Source: Bacteroidales bacterium UBA6366
GTDB taxonomy: Bacteria > Bacteroidota > Bacteroidia > Bacteroidales > UBA932
Direction of reading: 5' to 3'
Length of the DNA stretch: 5,964 nt
NCBI GenBank assembly: GCA_002438845.1
Contig: DJRG01000025.1
Coordinates: 1-5,964, forward strand
The translations under genes and the position numbers were made by a program. This document shows, one piece after another, positions 1 to 5,044 of the stretch. The notes beneath the pieces were generated by a model. It searched no databases. It worked only from the letters and a program-made list of their open reading frames with translations, and was not told the origin of the DNA. The stretch's first letter is position 1; every line of letters starts with the position of its first letter.

Positions 1-133
1 GGTCGGCAAGGCATCCGATGCAGAGGTGGCGTTCGCGCATGGCAAGAGGCTTCCCGCAGACGATGCACTCGCGCGGCATCACGAGGTCGGCAAGGGCGGT
101 GAGGGCATCATTAAAAGTTACGTTTCCTATCAT
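1..133 (-). CDS. comF: ComF-family protein, N-terminal fragment (runs off left edge)
   Basis: The first 44 residues of a minus-strand gene are present and the rest lies outside the window. The fragment starts MIGNVTFNDALTALADLVMP and continues into a short zinc-ribbon-like segment with two CxxC pairs, C23/C26 (CIVCGKPL) and C38/C41 (HLCIGCLAD). This spacing, following a 'DLVMPREC' lead-in, is characteristic of ComF-family proteins, in which such a cysteine motif precedes a type I phosphoribosyltransferase-like domain. ComF proteins are linked to DNA uptake in naturally competent bacteria, but homologues are widespread in bacteria not known to be competent, so the role here is uncertain. The ATG at 133 is the first in frame before the motif; another Met at residue 19 is a less likely start because it would leave only four residues before the first cysteine. 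A weak -7-like element (TATTATTG on the minus strand, 159-152) lies close upstream, but no convincing -33 partner was seen. Confidence 0.8.
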   Translation of the reverse strand, partial: MIGNVTFNDALTALADLVMPRECIVCGKPLAMRERHLCIGCLAD

Positions 134-192
134 AGTCCAAGTCTTTGTCCGCAATAATACGCAACAAAAACGTAAATTTTGATAAGAAACGT

Positions 193-219
193 AAAAAGTT
201 GGGGTTTACCCCCACTCTT
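193..219 (-). terminator. Rho-independent-type terminator after the ABC permease
   Basis: Read on the minus strand, this is a hairpin with four G-C pairs closing a TAAA loop, one G.A mismatch, then six further pairs including one G.U (arms AAGAGTGGGGG and CCCCAACTTTTT). The T-run ends the right arm. It lies 36 bp beyond the permease stop codon and upstream of the ComF start, so it would end permease transcription before comF. The T-tract is partly inside the stem, as in A-tract/U-tract terminators. The reverse orientation has a weaker T-run. Confidence 0.65.
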
Positions 220-225
220 ATTCAG

Positions 226-248
226 GTCGCTGAGCCTGTCGAAGCGAC
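226..248 (+). repeat. Palindromic repeat, copy A (GTCGCT arms)
   Basis: A 23-bp imperfect palindrome with arms GTCGCT and AGCGAC around the core GAGCCTGTCGA. Three related copies occur at 2816-2838, 2890-2912 and 2936-2958. It begins 6 bp past the permease stop codon, so it would form a hairpin at the 3' end of that mRNA, just before the terminator. No T-run follows it directly. It resembles the REP-like elements with a TTCGACAGGCTCAG-type core that recur in many bacterial genomes. Confidence 0.75.
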
Positions 249-254
249 TTTTCC

Positions 255-2597
255 TTAATCCTGACCAAGTGTCTTGACCGGATTTCTGGTGGCGGCGGCG
301 TAGGTCTGGCCGACGACGGAGAGGAATGAAATCAGCATCGAGATCAAAGCCGCGAGGACAATGGCCCACCAAGGAAAAGCGATCTTGGCGTAGAATCCCT
401 GAAGATAGTAGCTTATGCCCCAGACTGCAAACGGTGTCGCAAGCACGACAGCCACAACACTCATAATCATGAACGACTTGGACAAAGTCCAGACAGCCGA
501 GCTGACCTCGGCACCGAAAACTTTGCGGACAGCGATCTGACGGCTCTGCTGCTCAGTGAAATAGAGCGACATGGCGAAAAGTCCGAGAGCTGAGATCAAG
601 ATGGCCATGACCATGAAAGAAATCACGAGCAGCATCGTGTTCTTCGTACCTTTCAAGTCATCAACCAGTTTCTCGTCAAGGTAGTAAGTCTCCATCTCCA
701 CAGGAACTCCTAAAGTCTCTTTAGCGAACTCACTGCAGATATTCTTGACAGCGGCCATCGCCTCGGCGTGATCACCGGTTATCTTAAGAAGTTGAATGAA
801 AGCGTACGGATAATTCTCATCAATAACAAGTATGGCGTTCCTCTCATTCTCCATCGGCTCAAACAAAGCTGTATTGGCACGGAAATCCGGGATGATGCCA
901 CAGATTTCATATTCACCGTTAGTGTAGCTTCCGCCTGCGTAAGGATGTTCCACCGTCACACCAAGCTCCCTCTTGGAGGATTCCGTCAGAAGGACTTTTG
1001 GCGAGGATAGTTCGCTATATTTTTCCAGTAATCTGATTCCAAGGATCCTAAGCGAAGCAGTGTCCAGCTGTGCCATACGCAGATAGCCTATCAACTGTTT
1101 GTCCTCTCCGTGAATGCCATTGGCTCCGCAAGACACAGGGGACGTGATCCCCAACCCAGCGTCTGCCACCTGCGGCAAAGACTTCAGTCTATTCTGCAGA
1201 GCCTCCTGAATTCCCCTGTCATAGCCCAAAGAGCTGGATTTGACCTGAATGATGTCCTTGGTTTCGTAACCGACAGGTAGGTTGATCAGATGGTTGACCT
1301 GCGCCGCCATAGTGATCGCCATCGCGATAAGAACAGTGCTGAACACAGTCTGAAGCACAATAAAAACTTTCCCGAAGAGCATCTTGTTCTTGAAGCGGAA
1401 CTCACCCTTGACAACATCAATAGGTTTGAACCGGGACACAAGAAGAGCCGGAAGAAGAGCTGAGATCACGGAGATGACAACCAACGCTAGCACGGTCCAA
1501 AGCACCGTCGCCACATCTGGCGTCAGCACGATGTCTGCGTTCAGGATCTTGTTAAAGAATGGTTTGAATGAATATGCCAGCAGACATCCAACAATGAAAC
1601 ATCCGACAGTGAATGCGAACGACTCAACGATGTACCTCGCTGTTATACTCTTTGAACTTTCGCCGAGCAACCGTCTAGTGGCCATTTCCTTGGCGCGCTT
1701 TCCCGTCTGTGCGACAGTCAGATTGATGTAATTGAATATGGCTGAGATCAGCAGCACCAAAGCCACAATGAACAAGAGTTCAACCTGTTTCTTGTCCCCT
1801 GTTCTTAAACCGCTCCAGGCATTCAAGCCTGAAAAATAGACTTTATCAAGTCTCGTGACACTCGATCCCCACAGGAAGGCGTTGTTTGAGGCGTCCGGCT
1901 TATAGAAATTCCAGTACCCTAAATACTTTTCAAGAAGCTCACTCCTTACTTTATCGACATCTACTCCTTCCTCTAGACGGACAATCGGAATCGTGCTGCC
2001 GAAATTGTCCATCCAGGCAAACCGCTTTTGCGCACGCTTCATGCTTGTGAACAAGTCATAGTGCTGGAAGATGTCAACCGGACCAAAATCCTCTACTACT
2101 CCGACTACGGTGTACCTGTCTTTGTCGATGTTTAATGTCCTGCCTATCGGATCCTCTTTTCCAAACACTTTCTTGGCGAACGACTCGGACAGGATCACCT
2201 CGTCATCATTCTCCAGAACATTGTCCTTGGAACAACCTGTAAGGCGATATTCAAAAAGCCTGAAGAAATTCGTGTCTATCGAAGCCTCACCTGCTTTATA
2301 ATAGTCGTCACCGACCATAATGTCAGCATCACCTCCATCGCAGATTCTGGTCCACTCACTGATCTCAGGAACGGAAGGGAAAAACTCCTCCGATGTTCCA
2401 AGCGTCATTCCGAAAGAGTCCCCCGCACCAACGACATACAGCTGCTTGGAAAGCGGTTGCTTCGCCCCGACGCTGAACTCGGTCCTGGCATACGAAGCCA
2501 GCAGAATGACAAATCCCAACGCCACCGACAGTCCGAAAACCTCGATGAAAGTGTAAAGTTTGTTCCTCGACAGGAACTTCAGGTACGTGCTTGACAT
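255..2597 (-). CDS. FtsX-like/MacB-type ABC transporter permease, 780 aa
   Basis: This is an inner-membrane permease of the FtsX/MacB superfamily, in the duplicated 780-residue form common in Bacteroidota. Visible architecture: TM1 at about 16-36; a periplasmic MacB_PCD-like domain from about 38 to 265; TM2-TM4 at about 272-294, 322-344 and 364-388; TM5 at about 408-432; a second periplasmic domain from about 435 to 650; and TM6-TM8 at about 654-679, 706-732 and 743-766. The cytoplasmic loops after TM2 and TM6 carry the paired ATPase-coupling motifs (EMATRRLLGE near 304 and RQIAVRKVFGAE near 686). The C-terminus ends in the family-typical RNPVKTLG. Such proteins work with a separate ATPase, often with an adaptor and outer-membrane channel, in mechanotransmission or efflux of peptides, drugs or lipoproteins. 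No ATPase, adaptor or TolC gene is visible here, so the substrate cannot be inferred. The start at 2597 is supported by an AAGGAG motif upstream. The gene seems to be its own transcription unit. Confidence 0.93.
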   Translation of the reverse strand: MSSTYLKFLSRNKLYTFIEVFGLSVALGFVILLASYARTEFSVGAKQPLSKQLYVVGAGDSFGMTLGTSEEFFPSVPEISEWTRICDGGDADIMVGDDYYKAGEASIDTNFFRLFEYRLTGCSKDNVLENDDEVILSESFAKKVFGKEDPIGRTLNIDKDRYTVVGVVEDFGPVDIFQHYDLFTSMKRAQKRFAWMDNFGSTIPIVRLEEGVDVDKVRSELLEKYLGYWNFYKPDASNNAFLWGSSVTRLDKVYFSGLNAWSGLRTGDKKQVELLFIVALVLLISAIFNYINLTVAQTGKRAKEMATRRLLGESSKSITARYIVESFAFTVGCFIVGCLLAYSFKPFFNKILNADIVLTPDVATVLWTVLALVVISVISALLPALLVSRFKPIDVVKGEFRFKNKMLFGKVFIVLQTVFSTVLIAMAITMAAQVNHLINLPVGYETKDIIQVKSSSLGYDRGIQEALQNRLKSLPQVADAGLGITSPVSCGANGIHGEDKQLIGYLRMAQLDTASLRILGIRLLEKYSELSSPKVLLTESSKRELGVTVEHPYAGGSYTNGEYEICGIIPDFRANTALFEPMENERNAILVIDENYPYAFIQLLKITGDHAEAMAAVKNICSEFAKETLGVPVEMETYYLDEKLVDDLKGTKNTMLLVISFMVMAILISALGLFAMSLYFTEQQSRQIAVRKVFGAEVSSAVWTLSKSFMIMSVVAVVLATPFAVWGISYYLQGFYAKIAFPWWAIVLAALISMLISFLSVVGQTYAAATRNPVKTLGQD

Positions 2598-2602
2598 ATA
2601 AA

Positions 2603-2608
2603 CTCCTT
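2603..2608 (-). promoter_or_regulatory. Shine-Dalgarno site of the permease gene
   Basis: The minus strand reads AAGGAG, 5 nt before the ATG at 2597. A clear Shine-Dalgarno is uncommon in Bacteroidota, where most start regions are only A/T-rich, so this supports the chosen start and suggests good translation. Confidence 0.7.
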
Positions 2609-2697
2609 TAATCAGTCGTAATAACAGTTTGCCTCATTTTACGGTGGATCCGCGGCGACCGATCGCCACAGTTCCCCCAAACCGACATCTTCGCCAA

Positions 2698-2712
2698 GCC
2701 ATTTTTGCGCCA
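2698..2712 (-). promoter_or_regulatory. Candidate sigma-54 (-24/-12) promoter of the permease
   Basis: The minus strand reads TGGCGC, five A's, then TGGC. It keeps the diagnostic GG-N10-GC spacing (GG at 2711-2710, GC at 2699-2698) and matches 8 of 11 fixed positions of the consensus TGGCACG-N4-TTGC. Transcription would start near 2686, giving a leader of about 89 nt. No better TAnnTTTG-type promoter was seen for this gene. The interpretation is strengthened by the tandem palindromes at about -90 and -112, where activators of sigma-54 promoters usually bind. The match is imperfect, so this stays a candidate. Confidence 0.45.
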
Positions 2713-2766
2713 AAAGCCGCAACTATTTAATTATGAATATCTTAACGGAAACACCGCTTTCCCAAA

Positions 2767-2806
2767 GTGTAAAGAAATTTAACACCCACTGTAAAGAAAC
2801 TTTACA
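2767..2806 (-). promoter_or_regulatory. Tandem palindromic operator / upstream activator sites
   Basis: Two copies of a TGTAAAG-N3-CTTTACA palindrome lie side by side. The copy at 2790-2806 is a perfect 7-3-7 palindrome (TGTAAAG AAA CTTTACA). The copy at 2768-2784 has the same left half and spacer but a right half of TTTAACA, leaving two of seven pairs unmatched; outer bases G2767 and C2785 also pair. The centres, 2776 and 2798, are 22 bp apart, about two helical turns, so two dimers would sit on the same DNA face. The outermost halves also form an exact 11-bp inverted repeat (2764-2774 with 2800-2810). Position relative to the candidate -24/-12 element suggests sites for a Fis-type-HTH NtrC-family activator. 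A repressor operator is the alternative. Confidence 0.65.
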
Positions 2807-2815
2807 CTTTCCCCC

Positions 2816-2838
2816 GTCACTGAGCCTGCCGAAGTGAC
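2816..2838 (+). repeat. Palindromic repeat, copy B (GTCACT arms)
   Basis: Same 23-bp element as copy A, with arms GTCACT and AGTGAC and core GAGCCTGCCGA. Relative to copy A both arms changed together (G to A on the left, C to T on the right), so pairing is kept. It starts 5 bp after the tandem operator region ends. Confidence 0.75.
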
Positions 2839-2889
2839 AGAAACACTAAAAAACAGTGAAAAAATAGAGTACAGTCCTTGACAATACCG

Positions 2890-2912
2890 GTCGCTGAGCT
2901 TGCCGAAGCGAC
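2890..2912 (+). repeat. Palindromic repeat, copy C (GTCGCT arms)
   Basis: Arms GTCGCT and AGCGAC with core GAGCTTGCCGA, the same arm type as copy A. It forms the left half of the facing pair. Confidence 0.75.
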
Positions 2913-2935
2913 TTTTCGTTTAAATCACGGATTCG

Positions 2936-2958
2936 GTCACTTCGACAAGCTCAGTGAC
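2936..2958 (-). repeat. Palindromic repeat, copy D (GTCACT arms), inverted
   Basis: Read on the minus strand, arms GTCACT and AGTGAC with core GAGCTTGTCGA, the same arm type as copy B. It lies 26 bp past the swivel-domain stop codon and forms the right half of the facing pair. Confidence 0.75.
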
Positions 2959-2984
2959 CGGTAGGACAAGGAATCGACTATTTA

Positions 2985-3398
2985 TTAATAGTACGTCGAA
3001 TGCGGAAGGTTGAGGCTGAGCTGGGAGTCAGCGTCTGAGCGGGCTTTTTCGTAGGCGATGGTGGTGTCGAGATCGGGATTGACTAACACATCAAGATTCC
3101 AGATCAGGAGACGGTCGCCAGTGACAATCTCTTTTAGACAATCAGAGATGCCAACGATGGCCGGTACGCCAATGCCTTTCGCCAGCACACAGACCTGGCC
3201 GTCAGCGTCTTCCTCACAGATGACAAGCCCGACTACATTCCTGAAATCAATCAGAGTGGAGTCTGACAGCGACAGCCGCTCGGCAACCAGGACGCTGCCG
3301 GGCGGAATGTCCTCGAACGGATTCCTCTGTCCGCAGTCCCTGACCACGAACGCACGGCCTTTAGCAAAGCCTCGGACACCCGTTCCTCGCACTGTCAT
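2985..3398 (-). CDS. Stand-alone PEP-utilising-enzyme swivel domain lacking the active-site His, 137 aa
   Basis: This small protein matches the mobile phosphohistidine domain of enzyme I (PtsI), PEP synthase and pyruvate phosphate dikinase, without their other domains. Visible features: an N-terminal GTGVRGFAKGRAFVV strand segment (6-19); VLVAERLSLSDSTLIDF (36-52), matching the 'ILVAxDLTPSDTAxLD' segment; and AKGIGVPAIVG (73-83), matching 'ARSLGIPAVVG'. Aligned from that last motif, the phospho-acceptor His of the usual T-S-H-T stretch falls on Q68 (D-G-Q-V). The DGxxGxVxxNP tail motif is degraded to WNLDVLVNP (100-108). It is therefore unlikely to carry phosphate in the classical way and may be a binding or regulatory relic domain. 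An in-frame TGA at 3410-3408 just upstream shows it is not the tail of a broken longer gene, and the ATG at 3398 has a weak AGGA nearby. It follows the dehydrogenase gene by 66 bp on the same strand. Function unknown. Confidence 0.75.
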   Translation of the reverse strand: MTVRGTGVRGFAKGRAFVVRDCGQRNPFEDIPPGSVLVAERLSLSDSTLIDFRNVVGLVICEEDADGQVCVLAKGIGVPAIVGISDCLKEIVTGDRLLIWNLDVLVNPDLDTTIAYEKARSDADSQLSLNLPHSTYY

Positions 3399-3423
3399 AT
3401 TCCTGATTCATCCTTCGCCGGCC

Positions 3424-3448
3424 GGCAATCACCGATTAGGCAATCACC
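3424..3448. repeat. 10-bp direct repeat in the gap between dehydrogenase and swivel-domain genes
   Basis: GGCAATCACC occurs at 3424-3433 and again at 3439-3448, a 15-bp period, flanked by inverted GCCGG (3421-3425) and CCGGC (3451-3455). The flanks could close a stem in the mRNA between the two coding regions. No function can be assigned. Confidence 0.45.
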
Positions 3449-3464
3449 TACCGGCAAAGAGTTT

Positions 3465-4904
3465 CTACTTCAATTCCTTAGTCAGATCCCAAGCGGCTCC
3501 TGGAGCGAAGACAGACTCCACGAGCTGATCGTAGAACATTCCCCTCTTCGCAAGGTCGAGTACGTTGAAGCGGAAGCGCATCAGCTGAACCTTCGGGAAC
3601 ATATTCTTGAGCATAACGCGTGTCACGCCAATCATAGAAGGATCGTACGGTGCGCCAGCCTTCTTCATCAGATCCTGCATCTTGGCGAATGAATATACCT
3701 GCCCCTGAAGCTTCTTCTTAAGCTCTGGCCAACCTTCCTTCACCTTCGTCAGCTGGACACGGACTGTCTCAGCATCATCATATTTCTTGGTAATCTCGGT
3801 GTAGCCAAGCTTCGGCGCAGGGAAATCCTTGAATATCTCAAGAGCCCTCTCCTGCTCCTGCTCAAGCGTAGGCCAAGCCTTCACGCAAGCATCCACATCG
3901 ATCTTCGTAAGATCCATCTTGAACAGTTCATCGAACACGGCGCACATCGTCAGAGTGCCTATCGCCACCTGAAAACCATGAGACTGTAGCTTGCCATGAA
4001 AGCGATGGTGGGTCATGTCAAGAATATGGCTGAAAAGATGGTCGCAGCATGACGCCGGGCGGCTGGACTGAGCGGCCTGCATAGCTATTCCGCTGAGAGT
4101 CAAGCCCTCGAACAAGTCGGCAACAGCCTGTTTGTCTCCATTGGCAACCCCTTCCGGATCAGCCAGAAGATCATCAAGGTAATCCTGAAGCACGTGCCAT
4201 GCGTCCGGTTTGATAGGCTCCGTGCCCATCAGGTCGGCGATCATCCACTCGGCTCCGGCAGGAACCTTGGCGGCCAGATCGGCGTAACCAGCTGCGGTCA
4301 TCACCTTCGGGGCGGCGGCGATCACGTCAATGTCAGCGATGATCACCAGAGGGGCCGGACATGAGAATGTCTGCTTGGAGTTAAGATAGGAAATAGAGGC
4401 TCCGAACGAAGAGAAACCGTCCACGGAAGCCGCCGTAGGCAATGTAAGGTAAGACTGGCCATAGTGATGGGAGGCCAGTTTGCAAAGGTCGTTGATGACG
4501 CCAGAGCCGACAGAGACGGCCACATATTCAGCCTCTGAAGACGGTCTGAAAGACTTCTCAGCGTCCGGCTCGACATATTCAGGATCATTCTCGATGGTCT
4601 TGGCGGCCGCGAAATTGCCCGCAATGATGTGGTCTACCATGTCGACATACCGCCAATCAGCGTGGAACTCATCCTTTTCGATGATGTACTTCTCGGTCGG
4701 GATACCTGCGGCGACAAACTCTCCGTAAACCTTCTCACCCAAAGCCTTCCATGTGTTAAGGTCTGCGACAACCACCGCCTTGCGCCCTGGAAACCACTTT
4801 TTGAACTCCTCCGGAGCCTGTGAGCTGACCCCGCAGCCCATCTCAAACACCTTGGTGTCAGTGGCGACAGCCAAGGCCTTTGCTATTCTTTCTTTTGAAT
4901 CCAT
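3465..4904 (-). CDS. egsA: sn-glycerol-1-phosphate dehydrogenase family protein (EgsA/AraM), 479 aa
   Basis: A cytoplasmic member of the iron-containing alcohol dehydrogenase/glycerol dehydrogenase fold. The AraM/EgsA branch reduces dihydroxyacetone phosphate to sn-glycerol-1-phosphate with NAD(P)H. Visible signatures: the nucleotide-binding GSGVINDLCKLASH (133-146), the PTAASVDGFSSFGASI block (156-171), and APLVIIADIDVIAAAP (184-199) followed by MTAAGYADLAAKVPAG. Metal ligands expected for the family are all present: D209 in GYADL, H289 in CCDHLFSH and H309 in QSHGFQVAIG. At 479 residues it is longer than Bacillus AraM (about 394 from memory); the extra length seems to lie in an acidic insert at about 98-125 and in the region after about 320. 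In Bacillus the product feeds an archaeal-type prenylglyceryl lipid; the fate here is unknown and no prenyltransferase is visible. The ATG at 4904 is the first usable start. No convincing promoter was found for it in the 140-bp divergent gap. Confidence 0.88.
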   Translation of the reverse strand: MDSKERIAKALAVATDTKVFEMGCGVSSQAPEEFKKWFPGRKAVVVADLNTWKALGEKVYGEFVAAGIPTEKYIIEKDEFHADWRYVDMVDHIIAGNFAAAKTIENDPEYVEPDAEKSFRPSSEAEYVAVSVGSGVINDLCKLASHHYGQSYLTLPTAASVDGFSSFGASISYLNSKQTFSCPAPLVIIADIDVIAAAPKVMTAAGYADLAAKVPAGAEWMIADLMGTEPIKPDAWHVLQDYLDDLLADPEGVANGDKQAVADLFEGLTLSGIAMQAAQSSRPASCCDHLFSHILDMTHHRFHGKLQSHGFQVAIGTLTMCAVFDELFKMDLTKIDVDACVKAWPTLEQEQERALEIFKDFPAPKLGYTEITKKYDDAETVRVQLTKVKEGWPELKKKLQGQVYSFAKMQDLMKKAGAPYDPSMIGVTRVMLKNMFPKVQLMRFRFNVLDLAKRGMFYDQLVESVFAPGAAWDLTKELK

Positions 4905-4947
4905 ATCTAAATCTATTAAGTAATCGTTTAAAAAGACTTTACTTGTC

Positions 4948-4976
4948 TTTGTAAACTCCGTGGCAACTTATATTTG
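4948..4976 (+). promoter_or_regulatory. Bacteroidota-type promoter for the fucosidase
   Basis: TATATTTG at 4969-4976 is an exact match to the -7 consensus TAnnTTTG, and TTTG at 4948-4951 can serve as the -33 element. The 17-bp gap between them is slightly shorter than the usual spacing of about 19-21. Transcription would begin in the mid-4980s, leaving a leader of about 60 nt, A/T-rich and without a Shine-Dalgarno, as is common in the phylum. Confidence 0.6.
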
Positions 4977-5044
4977 CCGCACACGAAATCAATAATTATT
5001 CATTTACGCCATAAAGTTAGCAAAAATTCAGTAACTTAGCGACT

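Larger units (their letters stand above)
2885..2963. repeat. Facing pair of palindromic repeats forming a large inverted repeat
   Basis: Copies C and D lie in opposite orientations 23 bp apart. Flanks included, the 28-bp arms 2885-2912 and 2936-2963 match at 25 of 28 positions as reverse complements; the three differences are transitions. The outer ends share TACCGGTC. The structure starts 22 bp past the swivel-domain gene's stop codon and could form either two small hairpins or one long one in the transcript. This resembles the paired REP arrangement known as a BIME. No T-run follows it, so terminator function is not shown. Confidence 0.75.

Noticed and set aside
226..248. Repeat copy A as the main permease terminator
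   Set aside because: No T-run follows its hairpin; the G/C hairpin with a T-run at 193-219 is the better candidate.
130..372. Minus-strand open frame spanning the permease 3' end and the terminator region
   Set aside because: It runs through the permease C-terminus in another frame and through the palindromic repeat and terminator hairpin; the product is Arg-rich with no motif.
1384..1731. Plus-strand open frame inside the permease gene
   Set aside because: It lies wholly antisense to transmembrane-coding sequence and gives a low-complexity product without motifs.
2816..2958. Palindromic repeats as a CRISPR array
   Set aside because: Copies differ in orientation and spacing, are palindromic throughout, and have no uniform spacers.
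3058..3528. Plus-strand open frame of 156 codons opposite the swivel-domain gene
   Set aside because: It is antisense to a gene with recognisable protein motifs, its product is Ser/Thr/Pro-rich with no domain, and it crosses the gap and the dehydrogenase 3' end.
5012..5019. TAACTTTA on the minus strand as a -7 element for the dehydrogenase gene
   Set aside because: One mismatch to TAnnTTTG, no TTTG at suitable spacing, and more than 100 bp from the start codon.
5013..5036. AAGTTA / TAACTT inverted repeat before the fucosidase start
   Set aside because: Only 6 A/T-rich pairs with a 12-nt loop, expected often by chance in such a leader.
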